Positions 8,989 to 18,428 of a DNA stretch of 64,000 bases are shown piece by piece. Under the pieces are notes generated by a model that was given only the letters and a program-made list of their open reading frames with translations, was not told the origin of the DNA and made no database searches. Every line of letters starts with the position of its first letter. Within the stretch, counting starts at the first letter, position 1. Source of the stretch: Thioalkalivibrio thiocyanodenitrificans ARhD 1 (GTDB lineage Bacteria > Pseudomonadota > Gammaproteobacteria > Ectothiorhodospirales > Ectothiorhodospiraceae); NCBI RefSeq assembly GCF_000378965.1, contig NZ_KB900536.1, forward strand, positions 2,543,407 to 2,607,406. The letters are read 5' to 3'. The translations under genes and the position numbers were made by a program.

Positions 8989-9218
8989 GGCCTGCATGTC
9001 CTTCAGCGTCTCCCGACCGGAAGCATACGGAACGAATGCGCGGCCCGGGGCGCGGATGGCGGGTACGCGTATCAGGTGACGGCGCGGCACGCCCGATCAC
9101 CGCTCAGTCTAGTCCAATGTCGCGGATGTGGGTGAGAGGATATCGAAATTTTCGGGACGCCTATCGTCTGTCCCCGAGCTGACTGGCGGCACCTTCCGGC
9201 GGGGCGATTTGCAACCAA

Positions 9219-9243
9219 ACGGCCCCTTGATTGCAGTCTGCAA
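9219..9243. promoter_or_regulatory. Possible activator site upstream of the sigma-54 promoter
   Basis: TTGCAgtcTGCAA (9231-9243) is an inverted repeat with a 3-bp spacer, and a further TTGCAA occurs at 9219-9224. They lie roughly 60-85 bp upstream of the -24 element at 9301, where enhancer-binding activators of sigma-54 commonly bind. The link to that promoter is inferred from position only. Confidence 0.35.
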
Positions 9244-9300
9244 CCGGGGTGTGTGATGGGCCGACATCTCGCAGCGGCGCGCCCGGCCGCCTTCGGTCCA

Positions 9301-9317
9301 TTGGCACGAGTGCTGCT
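9301..9317 (+). promoter_or_regulatory. Sigma-54 (RpoN) -24/-12 promoter
   Basis: TTGGCACGAGTGCTGCT matches the RpoN consensus TGGCACG-N4-TTGCW with one mismatch. The invariant GG (9303-9304) and GC (9315-9316) are exactly 10 bp apart. The predicted transcript would start near 9328 and leave a leader of about 47 bases with a good Shine-Dalgarno (GGAGG, 9364-9368) before ATG 9375. It implies that the small secreted protein and the permease behind it need a dedicated activator. The same bases also contain TGCTATGCT, a fair extended -10 for the housekeeping sigma. Confidence 0.65.
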
Positions 9318-9374
9318 ATGCTTGAATGACAGGTTTCATCAGGATGCCGCCCCCGACATCCTGCGGAGGGGTGA

Positions 9375-9761
9375 ATGTTTCGATACAAGTCCATCTGGCT
9401 GATGGCGGTGCTGTTGTGCCTTCTGCCCATGGGTTCGGTTGCGGCCACGCTCACCGGCGAATCGGAACGCGCCTGGATCGAAGAGGCCGGTGAACTGGTG
9501 GAGGCCGCCGACAGCGGCAAGGCGCCGGCGGTGTTGTTCCAGCGTGACGTGAGGGCGAGCCGCGAAGCCCTGCGCGAGCTGGTGCGCAATGCGGATCCGG
9601 AGGATCGCGCGCAGTACCGGAACATGATTCTCATGGTGGCCCTTCTCGACGCGGCCGCTGCCTGTCACAGGGGCGGCGTGATCGTCTGTCCGCCCGACCT
9701 GATGCGCCAGATGCGCGCACAGATGGCCAGGCTCCGGGCCCAGCTCGGGGGCACGGGCTGA
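9375..9761 (+). CDS. Small secreted protein of unknown function
   Basis: A 128-residue protein with a clear Sec signal peptide: a basic start (MFRYK), a hydrophobic core and an SVAA-type cleavage site near residue 24. The mature part is helical and charged, and has two cysteines (ACHRGGVIVCPP) that could form a disulfide in the periplasm. I do not recognise a family. It has a strong ribosome site and sits 22 bp before the permease gene, so the two are probably one transcript from the sigma-54 promoter at 9301. It might be a periplasmic partner of the permease. Confidence 0.75.
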   Translation: MFRYKSIWLMAVLLCLLPMGSVAATLTGESERAWIEEAGELVEAADSGKAPAVLFQRDVRASREALRELVRNADPEDRAQYRNMILMVALLDAAAACHRGGVIVCPPDLMRQMRAQMARLRAQLGGTG

Positions 9762-9783
9762 TGGGCCGGCAGCGGACTGACAG

Positions 9784-10902
9784 GTGACGCCGGACTCCCT
9801 GCCGGATGCGCTTCATGCGCTCGTGCTCACGGGCATGTCCATCCTGCTGGATGCGGGCTTCTGGATCGTCGTCAGCCTGGTTGCGGCGGGTCTCGTCTAC
9901 GAGTATCTGGGCACCTCGAGACTGAGCGGTTTCATGCGTCACCAGGGGCCGGGAAGCCTGGCAGGTGCCCTGGGCACCGGCGCGATCCTGCCCATGTGCA
10001 GTTGCGGCGTCATCCCGCTGGCGGTGAGTCTGCGCCTGTCGGGCGTCCGGCTGGCCGCGGTGATGACATTCACCGCGGCCACGCCGGTGATCAATCCCGC
10101 CGCGGTACTTCTGTCACTTGCGCTCCTGGGTCCCAAGATCACCCTCGCCTACGTCCTGTTCGGGCTCACGGTGCCCGTGCTGGTGGGGCTGGTGGTGGAA
10201 CGCTACGGCACGCATCGGGACACGCCCGTGGCGGCGCAGCTCAAGAGCTGTTGCGGAGGAGGTCCATCCGGGACCGGGACACTGGCCGGTTGGCCGCGGT
10301 TGCTCCGGTCCATGCGCTGGGGCTTCATGGAGCTGGGCCCCACGCTGGGGCTCTATCTGGCGGTGGGTATCGCGCTGGCCTCGGTAGTCATGACGTTCTC
10401 CCCGGCCCACTGGATACCGGAGCATCTGGGCGCCTCGGCGCCGCTCACTTCTCTGCTGCTGGTCGCCCTGGTGGGCATGATCATCTACGTCTGCGCCGTT
10501 GCGCACATACCGCTGGTGGCGGCGCTGCTGGTGGCCGGGGCGAGCCCCGGGGTGGCCATTGTCTTTCTGGTCACCGGCGCCGTGACCAATCTCCCGGAAC
10601 TGATCGCCCTGCAGAAGATCCTGGGCCGTCGTACCATCGCCATCTACGTGGCCTCCCTGGTGGTGGCCTCCATCATGGCCGGCTGGCTGCTCAACCTCTG
10701 GCTCCTGCCCGGGTTCACCCCGGCGCTGGATCCCATGGACAGTCTGCACTGGGGCGACCTGGCCAACCGGGTGACGTTCATTGCGCCGCAATCCCTGACC
10801 ATCGCCAGCGCCGTGCTGGTGGGCGGGCTGTGCGTGTGGGGGGTGGGGCGCTGGGTGCTGGCCCGGATTCCCGGAAGAATGCGCGTGCGCACGGCGCCTT
10901 GA
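9784..10902 (+). CDS. SO_0444/YraQ-type permease (DUF318), first copy
   Basis: A 372-residue inner-membrane protein with about eight to ten transmembrane segments. The family's cysteine motif is seen as ILPMCSCGVIPLAVSLR, and the second half repeats a similar pattern (IYVCAVAHIPLVAALLVAGASPGVA). A central cytoplasmic loop holds KSCCGGG. Relatives include ArsP, which exports trivalent organoarsenicals, and SO_0444-type proteins proposed to export copper or zinc; the substrate cannot be read from sequence. Translation starts at GTG 9784. A second, more distant member lies at 44974-46023. ArsM at 37.9 kb makes an arsenic role conceivable, but the genes are far apart. Confidence 0.8.
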   Translation: MTPDSLPDALHALVLTGMSILLDAGFWIVVSLVAAGLVYEYLGTSRLSGFMRHQGPGSLAGALGTGAILPMCSCGVIPLAVSLRLSGVRLAAVMTFTAATPVINPAAVLLSLALLGPKITLAYVLFGLTVPVLVGLVVERYGTHRDTPVAAQLKSCCGGGPSGTGTLAGWPRLLRSMRWGFMELGPTLGLYLAVGIALASVVMTFSPAHWIPEHLGASAPLTSLLLVALVGMIIYVCAVAHIPLVAALLVAGASPGVAIVFLVTGAVTNLPELIALQKILGRRTIAIYVASLVVASIMAGWLLNLWLLPGFTPALDPMDSLHWGDLANRVTFIAPQSLTIASAVLVGGLCVWGVGRWVLARIPGRMRVRTAP

Positions 10903-10904
10903 CG

Positions 10905-10969
10905 GGATTGCAGAACGCACCGCCGGGGGCGCATTTCGCCATTCTGCAATCCAAGCGCACCCATTAGTT
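10905..10969 (+). terminator. Stem-loop after the permease gene, possible terminator
   Basis: GGATTGCAGAA (10905-10915) pairs perfectly with TTCTGCAATCC (10942-10952), an 11-bp stem with a 26-base G+C-rich loop. A short T-run (TTTTA, about 10968) follows 15 bases later. It starts right after the permease stop. The delayed T-run makes intrinsic termination uncertain. Confidence 0.4.
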
Positions 10970-11156
10970 TTACGTATATGCCTATAAATCAGCGCGTTGC
11001 AATAGCGCTGCGGGCGTGGCGTGTAAATTGCATCCCGTTCTCGTGTTGGGACAAGGCGGTCCACGGCGACCATGGGCGCGACCGGCGCCCGGCGTCTTCC
11101 AAGTCTATAAAAGGTGGAGGTGTTTCCAGAATATTTCCCAAGCGGGGGGTGATCTC

Positions 11157-13079
11157 ATGACCGAAACAATACAGAAGCGCACGCGTGGACCCGCGTGGAC
11201 AACGACCTGCGCATTCATTGCTGCGTCCGGCCTGGTGCTGAGCGGATGCGGCAGCGAGGGGAAGGTATCCGAAGAACCCGGTACCCCGACCCAGGCCCTG
11301 TTCGCGTTCTACACAGACGAGGACGGTCAACGTCAGGTGGCCCGGATCGACCCGGTGACGCTTCAGGTGCTGGAAACCAATCACATCCCCTTCGGTGCCG
11401 GCGGTGGCAAGCAGAAATCCTGGTACTACGAGGGCCGCTACGTGTGGACCGGAGGCGGTGGCAATGTCTGGGGGCTGAATCCGGAGACGCTGGAGCCGGT
11501 TCAGGGCCTCGGTGGTCCATACATTCAGGCCAACCGTTCCGGCGAGGTGGGTCTGGCCCAAGTGAACACGGTGGGCGCCAGCGGTACCGCCGGGATCTCG
11601 GCACAGAGTACCATCGACAGCGATGCCTACAGCCTGTTGCAACGCACCTCCTGGACACCGGAGGAGATGGCCAAGGTGGATCTGTGCACCCTCAACCACT
11701 CCGTGACCAACGCCACCCGCATCATGGCCATGGGCGGTGATGTTTCGGTCATGGAGCATCTGGAGGCCTCGGACGTCCTGTTCCACAACATGGGCTACAG
11801 CCCGGTGGGCATCGAGCCCGCCCCGGACGGCAAACTGGTCATGTTCGGCGTGCGCCAGGGCGACCATATCCTGTTCTTGGACACGGATCCCGAGTCCGAG
11901 GACTTCGGGCGCCCAGTGCGCTTCGTGCATCCTCGCTTCGGTACTGTCAAGGACAGCAACAATGCCGTGGTAGCCAACTTTACGTCCGTCTATGACCAGA
12001 CACCCGGCGGGACGGCGCCGGGTGATAACCGCTGGACCCGGTCGGGCAACGCCGCCCCGAGTGAGACCATCGGCGGCGGGGAGACCTTCGTGGAGCCCTG
12101 CGACTCCACCATGCTGCGCAACGCACAGGGCGAGGTCTGGTCCTGGACCCCGGACGTGGATGGCGACACCATCACCGGCGTGAACGTGGACACCATCAAT
12201 ACCGCTTCCCCGGAGGTCTATAATTTTGCGCTGCCCGTGGTGCGTGCACGGAACTTTCAGGCCAACATTCCCACAGCCGGGCCGTGGATGGCTTCGCTGA
12301 TCAACCGCAATGCGGGCGACAACGAGTTCCTGTTCTTCGTGGAATATGAGGGCGAGAACGCGGAGGGCATCTTCGATATTTCGGATCCGGCCAGCACCTA
12401 CGAGATCCAGCGTATGTACGTGGACCTGCTGGAGGTGCTGGAGGATGACAGCATCACGAACCTGGTGAACGGCAACGTGTACCAGGTGAACGTCGACTTC
12501 ACCAGTACGGGCGGCGCCTCGAACTCGGTGAGCTACCGCTATGTGTCGCTGGCCGGCGACGACGGCAGTGGGGTCAGTGCCACCGGTTCTACCACGGCGT
12601 ATCTCCAGAAGGTGGACAGCGCCGACCCCGGCCCGATCTACCTGCTCAACGGCCTGACCGGACGCGCCAGCACCAGCAACGGCTCGATCAACCGCAGGGC
12701 AGGCAGTGGTGAGGATACGATCATATTCAGTGACGAGGTGTGGCTCACCACGACCCAGGGTCCGGGCACGTTGCAGATCGTGGACCTGCGGACTTCACCG
12801 CCGTTCCGGATCAGCGAGACCGTGGATATCCCCTCGGCATTCCAGGGCTACTGGTCTCCGGATGGCAGCAAGTACTTCCAGGCGGTGGGCGGCAACATTC
12901 AGGTGATCGATCGCCAGAACCGCAGCCTGAGTGACGTAATCAGTCTGCCGGGACCGGTGAATGCGATCGCGCTGGGTACCTATACCAGTACGGCTGCTGC
13001 GCCGGCCCCCGGTGCCCCCGGCGCCCCCGCGCCGGGCAACGGCGGAGGCGTCGCGCCTCCGCCGAACCCCTGCGGCTGA
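11157..13079 (+). CDS. Predicted beta-propeller lipoprotein
   Basis: A 640-residue protein with a lipoprotein signal: hydrophobic segment to about residue 30 and lipobox LVLSGCGSEG. The mature region reads as repeated beta-rich blades with segments such as VARIDPVTLQVLETN, IEPAPDGKLVMFGV, LQIVDLRTSPPF and GYWSPDGSKYFQAVGGNI, the style of YVTN/quinoprotein-like propellers. No canonical haem-binding CxxCH is present. The C-terminus is a flexible Ala-Pro-Gly tail ending in a lone cysteine (NPCG). ATG 11157 follows GGGGGGTGATCTC; an upstream in-frame ATG at 11016 would spoil the signal peptide. The DsrE-like gene follows 88 bp later. Function is unknown. Confidence 0.75.
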   Translation: MTETIQKRTRGPAWTTTCAFIAASGLVLSGCGSEGKVSEEPGTPTQALFAFYTDEDGQRQVARIDPVTLQVLETNHIPFGAGGGKQKSWYYEGRYVWTGGGGNVWGLNPETLEPVQGLGGPYIQANRSGEVGLAQVNTVGASGTAGISAQSTIDSDAYSLLQRTSWTPEEMAKVDLCTLNHSVTNATRIMAMGGDVSVMEHLEASDVLFHNMGYSPVGIEPAPDGKLVMFGVRQGDHILFLDTDPESEDFGRPVRFVHPRFGTVKDSNNAVVANFTSVYDQTPGGTAPGDNRWTRSGNAAPSETIGGGETFVEPCDSTMLRNAQGEVWSWTPDVDGDTITGVNVDTINTASPEVYNFALPVVRARNFQANIPTAGPWMASLINRNAGDNEFLFFVEYEGENAEGIFDISDPASTYEIQRMYVDLLEVLEDDSITNLVNGNVYQVNVDFTSTGGASNSVSYRYVSLAGDDGSGVSATGSTTAYLQKVDSADPGPIYLLNGLTGRASTSNGSINRRAGSGEDTIIFSDEVWLTTTQGPGTLQIVDLRTSPPFRISETVDIPSAFQGYWSPDGSKYFQAVGGNIQVIDRQNRSLSDVISLPGPVNAIALGTYTSTAAAPAPGAPGAPAPGNGGGVAPPPNPCG

Positions 13080-13167
13080 TCGTCTTCCCCGGGGCCGCCC
13101 CATTGACAGGCGGCCCTGGGGAAACCGCACGCAAACCCTGCAGAGCGTTAATTAAGGAGAGGACCCC

Positions 13168-13503
13168 ATGCGCATCGCCTATGTGTTCGCCACCCAGAAC
13201 GGCAGCTACATCCTCGAGAAGATGATCCTTCCGCAGCTCGAAGCCGGTAATCACGGCGTGGATGTGGTGGGGATGTTTTTCTTCGTCGACAACAACTACA
13301 TGCTGGAGGAAGGCAACCCCACGGCCCTGCGCCTGAAGGCCGTTGCCGAGAAGAACGGCATGATGGTCATGGGCTGCGACCAGTGCTGTGAGCTGCGGCG
13401 CATCGACGAGAAGATCCAGGAACCGTTCACCATCGGTTGTTTCCCCAACCTCTATGGCGCCATCCAGGAGGCCGGGGGGCTTGACCAGGTCATCACCCTC
13501 TAG
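13168..13503 (+). CDS. DsrE/DsrF-like small protein
   Basis: A 111-residue protein with the alpha/beta fold pattern of the DsrE/TusD family (MRIAYVFATQNGSYILEKM at the start, later VDVVGMFFF). Family members handle protein-bound persulfide sulfur. Candidate active cysteines lie in GCDQCCELR and TIGCFPNLY. No dsrAB, tusBCD or rhodanese genes are adjacent, so a sulfur-relay role is inferred from the family only. The ribosome site AAGGAGAGG is among the best in the window, suggesting high expression. A strong terminator follows. Confidence 0.75.
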   Translation: MRIAYVFATQNGSYILEKMILPQLEAGNHGVDVVGMFFFVDNNYMLEEGNPTALRLKAVAEKNGMMVMGCDQCCELRRIDEKIQEPFTIGCFPNLYGAIQEAGGLDQVITL

Positions 13504-13512
13504 GGCGTTTCG

Positions 13513-13559
13513 GCCCGTCTGCCGCACACGGCGCCGGTCGGCAGACGGGCGCCGTTTTT
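13513..13559 (+). terminator. Intrinsic terminator after the DsrE-like gene
   Basis: GCCCGTCTGCCG (13513-13524) pairs perfectly over 12 bp with 13539-13550, followed four bases later by TTTTT. This is the clearest Rho-independent terminator in the window and separates the propeller/DsrE-like unit from the T2SS cluster. Confidence 0.85.
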
Positions 13560-13775
13560 CTTGTTGTCTCCAGGTCGTTGCATGTTCGGGTGGGGCCGGG
13601 CCCGATCAGCTACACTGTTATTGGAGGTTTCGCGGGTAACATATGGACATGGCGAGTGTTTGACGTCTAAAGTGACCCGGTTCCGGCCTGGATGGTCCGC
13701 TGAACCGACCTTGTGCGGCCACCGGCGCCGGGTATGCATGTTCTGATATGGGCCGGGCCAATCGGCCGGATTCAC

Positions 13776-14672
13776 ATGACCGCGGTGATCAATTTGGAAC
13801 GAGTGAGCCACTGGCTCGGACGGCTGGGCCCCGGGGGTCTTGCCGTCTGGGTGACCGCCGCCCTGCTGATCGCGCTGGCCTTCAGCCTGGCAAGGCTGAC
13901 CTGGGAGGCGCTGTACCCCGAGACGGTGGTCGCGGAGGCACCCGCGCCGGATCCGGCGATACCGGGTGCGGGCCTCAACGGGGTGTCCCCGTCGCCTCCC
14001 GCGCTGGATTCGGTGGCGCGCCTGCATCTGTTCGGCCAGGCCTCCCCCGCGGATCGGCCGACCATGGTGGACATCGACGCCCCCGAGACCCGGCTTCGCC
14101 TGCAGTTGCGGGGTGTGGTGGCGGCTGTCCCCTCGGGTCAGGGCATTGCGCTGATCGCCAGCGATTCCGGGGAGGAGCGCCACTACCTCCCAGGTGCGGA
14201 AATACCCGGCGGCGCCAGGCTCGAGCAGGTGCATCCGGATCGGGTGGTGCTGAGCCGGGCCGGGCGGTACGAGCTGCTGCGCCTGCCCAGGGACGAGCCC
14301 CTGTCCGGCGAGGCCCCGCAGGACCCCGCCGCGCAACCCGGGGCGGGCACCGGTGGGGCGTCCCTGCCGGCGGAGACACGCCGCCAGTGGCTCGAGGATC
14401 CCACGGCCTTGTTCGATGCGGTCCAGGTCCAGCCCGTCATGGAGGACGGTTCGATACACGGTTTTGCCATCTCGCCGCGCAGGGATGCCAGAATGTTTCG
14501 TGCGATCGGGCTGCGGCCCGGCGACGTGGTGACATCCGTCAACGGCATGACGGTGGCGGGAATGACGGATCCGACCGCCATACGGGACCAGTTGGCCGGG
14601 GCCAGCGAGATCAGGCTCGACATAGAGCGCAACGGGCGGCCCGATACGGTGGTCATTCCGATCGGGCAGTAA
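13776..14672 (+). CDS. gspC: Type II secretion system protein GspC
   Basis: A 298-residue inner-membrane protein that links the inner-membrane platform to the secretin. One transmembrane segment (about residues 25-42) follows a short cytoplasmic N-terminus. The periplasmic homology region contains LHLFG and RLQLRGVV, and the C-terminal part is a PDZ domain (AIGLRPGDVVTSVNGM). Starts at ATG 13776; a further in-frame ATG lies 42 bp upstream. First gene of gspC-D-E-F. The 272-bp gap before it holds the preceding terminator and no gene. Confidence 0.92.
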   Translation: MTAVINLERVSHWLGRLGPGGLAVWVTAALLIALAFSLARLTWEALYPETVVAEAPAPDPAIPGAGLNGVSPSPPALDSVARLHLFGQASPADRPTMVDIDAPETRLRLQLRGVVAAVPSGQGIALIASDSGEERHYLPGAEIPGGARLEQVHPDRVVLSRAGRYELLRLPRDEPLSGEAPQDPAAQPGAGTGGASLPAETRRQWLEDPTALFDAVQVQPVMEDGSIHGFAISPRRDARMFRAIGLRPGDVVTSVNGMTVAGMTDPTAIRDQLAGASEIRLDIERNGRPDTVVIPIGQ

Positions 14673-14720
14673 GGGATTCGCAAGCGAGCGCCGTTTCGGC
14701 GGCGCCCGGGGGACAGATCG

Positions 14721-16733
14721 ATGATTGGTGTTAAACGAAGGGCGGGATACATGGTTGCCCGGCGATGCCGTCTTGCCGGGTTTGGGTTGCTGCTTGTGCT
14801 GTTCGCGGCACCCGGCTGGCTCAATGCCGATGACATTGTGCTCAACCTCAAGGAGGCTGATCTCCAGGCCCTGATCAGCATGGTCTCCGAGGAGACCGGC
14901 ACCAACTTCGTGGTGGACCCCCGGGTGCGCGGCCGTGTCACGGTGGTCTCCGGTGCGCCGGTCAGCCGGGACGAACTCTATCGCATCTTCCTTTCCGTTC
15001 TCCGTATCCACGGGTTCTCCGCGATCCCCGGCGAAGGGGTGGTCAAGCTGGTGCCCGATGCCCTGGCCAAGCAGGCCGAGGTGCCCACGGTCACCGAACC
15101 CGGCGTGCGCCGGGGTGACGAGTACGTCACCCGCGTGATTGCGGTGGATCACGTGGACGCGGCCCAGCTGGTGCCGATCCTGCGTCCCCTGGTGCCCCAG
15201 AGCGGTCATCTGGTGGCCTCGGCCGAATCCAACGTGCTCATCGTCTCCGATTCCGCGGCCAACGTGGATCGCATCGCGGAACTGGTGTCGCGCATCGACC
15301 TGGATGGTCGCGAGGAGATGGAGCTGATCCCGCTGCGGCATGCCTCCGCCGCCGAGGTGGTGAGGGTGCTGACCGGTCTGCAGGGCGGAGAAGAGCGTGC
15401 CCGGACCCGGGTGCACATGGTGGCCGACGAGCGGACCAACAGCATCCTGCTGGGCGGCGACCCCAAGCGCCGCGTGGCCCTGCGCGCGACGATCTCCCAT
15501 CTGGACACCCGGATCGACGGCGGCAATACCCAGGTGATTTATCTGCGCTACGCCTCCGCGGAGGAAATGGCCGAAGTGCTGCGGGGCCTGCTGGAGGGCA
15601 TGGATCTGCCGGAAGCCGGCGAAGGCCGCGCGGGCGCTCGGGGGGTGAGTATCCACTCCCACGAGAGCACCAATGCCCTGGTGCTCAACGGTCCTCCGGA
15701 TGTCGTGCGCGATCTTCGCGCGGTGATCCAGCAGTTGGATGTGCGCCGGGCCCAGGTGCTGGTGGAGGCCGTGATCGCCGAGGTGTCCTCGGAGAAGGCC
15801 GCTGAACTGGGCGTGCAGTGGGGCATTGGTGATCCGAGGAGCGGTGTGGGCGTGGTGAATTTCGGTCGCACGGGCTCCGGCATCGTGGAACTGGCCGGAG
15901 GCATCGATGCGTTCCTGCGCGGCGCCGTGGCGACGCCGCCGAGCCTGGGTGACGGCGCATTCATCGGAGGTGTCGGGCGTTCCGGTTCCACCACCATCGC
16001 CGCGCTGGTGCGGGCCCTTTCGGGCGACAGCTCCAGCAATATCCTGTCGACCCCGAGCCTGATGACCATGGACAACGAGGAGGCGGAGATCGTGGTGGGC
16101 CAGAATGTGCCCTTCATCGCGGGACGTTCCATCGAGCAGTCCGGACAGGCCTTCGATACCATCCAGCGCGAGGACGTGGGCGTGATGCTGCGCATCAAGC
16201 CCCAGATCAATGAAGGCAATGCCATCCGGCTGGAGATCGAACAGGAGGTCTCCCAGATCGCGCCGGGCGCCAGCACGGCGGCGGATCTCATTACCAACAA
16301 GCGCAGTCTGCGCACCATCGTCATGGTCGAGGACGGCCAGATGGTGGTGCTCGGCGGCCTCATCGACGATCAGCTCGTGCAGACCCGGGACAAGGTGCCC
16401 GGCCTTGGTGACATACCGGCCCTGGGCCGCCTGTTCCGCTATGACACCGCGCGCATGGAGAAGCGCAACCTGATGGTGTTCCTGCACCCGGTGATCGTGC
16501 GTGACGCCGCAGTGCAGGATCAGTTGACCTCCTCGAAGTACTCCTTCATCCGAGCCCAGCAGGTGGCCGCCCGGGGCCGGGACGTGCTGATGATGCCGGA
16601 TGACACATCACCGGTGCTGCCGCCCTGGGATGCATTGCTGGACCTGCCGCCACCGTTCGAAGCCGCCGAGGCGGTGTACACCCTGGAGGAACCGGGCAGC
16701 CTCAATGTGAGGCCGCCCCCGGCGAGGCCATGA
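14721..16733 (+). CDS. gspD: Type II secretion system secretin GspD
   Basis: The outer-membrane channel, 670 residues. A signal peptide (to about residue 36) precedes the N0 domain ([20 protein letters not shown]) and three N1-N3 repeats marked by [29 protein letters not shown] and [16 protein letters not shown]. The secretin core contains [30 protein letters not shown] and a C-terminal [15 protein letters not shown] lies before ATG 14721. The stop overlaps gspE by four bases. No pilotin-like gene is adjacent. Confidence 0.95.
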   Translation: MIGVKRRAGYMVARRCRLAGFGLLLVLFAAPGWLNADDIVLNLKEADLQALISMVSEETGTNFVVDPRVRGRVTVVSGAPVSRDELYRIFLSVLRIHGFSAIPGEGVVKLVPDALAKQAEVPTVTEPGVRRGDEYVTRVIAVDHVDAAQLVPILRPLVPQSGHLVASAESNVLIVSDSAANVDRIAELVSRIDLDGREEMELIPLRHASAAEVVRVLTGLQGGEERARTRVHMVADERTNSILLGGDPKRRVALRATISHLDTRIDGGNTQVIYLRYASAEEMAEVLRGLLEGMDLPEAGEGRAGARGVSIHSHESTNALVLNGPPDVVRDLRAVIQQLDVRRAQVLVEAVIAEVSSEKAAELGVQWGIGDPRSGVGVVNFGRTGSGIVELAGGIDAFLRGAVATPPSLGDGAFIGGVGRSGSTTIAALVRALSGDSSSNILSTPSLMTMDNEEAEIVVGQNVPFIAGRSIEQSGQAFDTIQREDVGVMLRIKPQINEGNAIRLEIEQEVSQIAPGASTAADLITNKRSLRTIVMVEDGQMVVLGGLIDDQLVQTRDKVPGLGDIPALGRLFRYDTARMEKRNLMVFLHPVIVRDAAVQDQLTSSKYSFIRAQQVAARGRDVLMMPDDTSPVLPPWDALLDLPPPFEAAEAVYTLEEPGSLNVRPPPARP

Positions 16734-18289
16734 GCATACGCCCCTCAGTCGATGACGCGGGTCTTGCCGGGGAGGGACCGGCAGCCCCCTTGGCGCCCGA
16801 GGCCGATGAACGCCAGTTCCGCGGTCTGAGTTTCGGTTTCGCCCGGCGTCACGGCGTGGTGGTCCTGGAGGACGCCGGGGACGCCGGCGGACAGGCGCAC
16901 GTGGCCTGCCGCCCCGGCGTGAGCAGTGCCACGCTGGCGGAGCTGCGGCGGCACCTGGGCTGTCCCCTGAGCATCGAGCGCGTCTCCCAGGAGCGTTTCG
17001 ACGCCCTGCTTCGAGCCCGCTACGAACACAGCTCCAGTGACGCCATGCAGCTCATGGGCGACATGGGGGAAGAGGACCTCAACAGCGTCGCCCGGAGTCT
17101 CGCCGAACCCGAGGACCTGCTGGAGACGGAGGACGACGCGCCCATCATCCGGCTCATCAATGCCCTGCTCACCGAGGCGGTCAAGGAGAACGCCTCGGAC
17201 ATCCATGTGGAGCCCTTCGAGAACCGGCTGATCGTGCGCTTCCGGGTGGACGGCGTGCTGCGCCAGATCCTGGAGCCGCCGCGGGTGCTGGCACCGTTGA
17301 TCACTTCACGCATCAAGGTGATGGCACGCCTGGACATCGCGGAGAAGCGCCTGCCCCAGGACGGGCGCATCTCGCTGAAGGTGGCCGGGCGCGCCGTGGA
17401 CGTGCGCGTCTCCACCCTGCCGTCCGGCCATGGCGAACGGGTGGTGCTGCGCCTGCTGGACAAGCAGGCCGGCCGCCTGGATCTCACGCAGTTGGGGATG
17501 GACGACCGCACCCACGAGGTCATGCGCCGCGCCATTCACCGGCCCCACGGTATCCTGCTGGTCACCGGTCCCACCGGGTCGGGCAAGACCACCACCTTGT
17601 ACGCCGCGCTTTCGCAGCTCAACGATCGCAGCCGCAACATCCTCACGGTCGAGGATCCCATCGAGTACGATCTCGACGGCATCGGCCAGACCCAGATCAA
17701 CAGCAAGGTGGACATGACGTTCGCCCGGGGTCTGCGGGCCATTCTGCGCCAGGATCCGGACGTGGTGATGGTGGGCGAGATCCGTGACCTGGAAACGGTG
17801 CAGATCGCCGTGCAGGCGAGTCTCACCGGCCACCTGGTGCTGTCCACCCTGCACACCAACACGGCCGTCGGCGCCATCACCCGCCTGCGGGACATGGGGG
17901 TGGAGCCCTTCCTGCTCTCCTCGACGCTGGTGGCCATCCTGGCCCAGCGTCTGGTGCGCCTGCTGTGCGACCACTGCAAGGCGCCGTATACGGCCAACGA
18001 AAAGGACTGTCAGCTCCTGGATCTGCCGGCGGAGCCGGCACCCACCCTCTACCGCGCGGTCGGCTGCGAGCACTGCAATCAGCTGGGCTACCGGGGGCGC
18101 ACGGGGATCTACGAGCTGGTGGAGGTGGACGACGAATTGCGCGGCCTCATCCATGACGGCGCCGGCGAGCAGGTGCTGGAACGCCACGCGCGGCTCCATG
18201 GTCCAAGTATTCGTGCCGACGGCCGCCGCCGCATCCTCGCCGGCCACACCACGGTGGAAGAGGTGCTGCGGGTAACTAAAGAAGACTAG
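16730..18289 (+). CDS. gspE: Type II secretion ATPase GspE
   Basis: A 519-residue cytoplasmic hexameric ATPase that powers pseudopilus assembly. Walker A is [15 protein letters not shown], the Asp box is [10 protein letters not shown], Walker B is [11 protein letters not shown], and the His box is [11 protein letters not shown]. The four-cysteine zinc module (CDHCKAPY and CEHCNQLGY) is intact. The N-terminal domain that docks to GspL is present. ATG 16730 overlaps the gspD stop. Downstream, a 139-bp gap with nested inverted repeats separates it from gspF. Confidence 0.96.
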   Translation: MSIRPSVDDAGLAGEGPAAPLAPEADERQFRGLSFGFARRHGVVVLEDAGDAGGQAHVACRPGVSSATLAELRRHLGCPLSIERVSQERFDALLRARYEHSSSDAMQLMGDMGEEDLNSVARSLAEPEDLLETEDDAPIIRLINALLTEAVKENASDIHVEPFENRLIVRFRVDGVLRQILEPPRVLAPLITSRIKVMARLDIAEKRLPQDGRISLKVAGRAVDVRVSTLPSGHGERVVLRLLDKQAGRLDLTQLGMDDRTHEVMRRAIHRPHGILLVTGPTGSGKTTTLYAALSQLNDRSRNILTVEDPIEYDLDGIGQTQINSKVDMTFARGLRAILRQDPDVVMVGEIRDLETVQIAVQASLTGHLVLSTLHTNTAVGAITRLRDMGVEPFLLSSTLVAILAQRLVRLLCDHCKAPYTANEKDCQLLDLPAEPAPTLYRAVGCEHCNQLGYRGRTGIYELVEVDDELRGLIHDGAGEQVLERHARLHGPSIRADGRRRILAGHTTVEEVLRVTKED

Positions 18290-18294
18290 TGACA

Positions 18295-18400
18295 AGTGGC
18301 AAGTCTCAAGTGGCAAGGGACAACACCCTCACCCCGGTCCTCTCCCTGAGGGAGAGGGAGAAAGTCCTGTGATTTTCCTTGCCACTTGAGACTTGCCACT
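18295..18400. repeat. Nested inverted repeat between gspE and gspF
   Basis: A 24-bp sequence (18295-18318), built from heptamers AGTGGCA, AGTCTCA and AGTGGCA plus AGG, is matched perfectly in inverted orientation at 18377-18400. The 58-bp loop holds a second hairpin, CTCTCCC-TGA-GGGAGAG, within a CCCTCACCCC...GGGAGAGGGAGAA segment of a type I recognise as a common intergenic repeat of proteobacteria. A further decayed heptamer copy continues to about 18421. The element lies inside a gsp run, so it may modulate transcript ends between gspE and gspF. Confidence 0.8.
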
Positions 18401-18428
18401 GCCTTCAAGCCACTTGAGACTGCAGTCA

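Noticed and set aside
13500-16487. A 995-codon minus-strand frame over gspC and gspD
   Set aside because: Antisense shadow of two recognisable T2SS genes; composition is the usual His/Gly/Gln-rich artefact.
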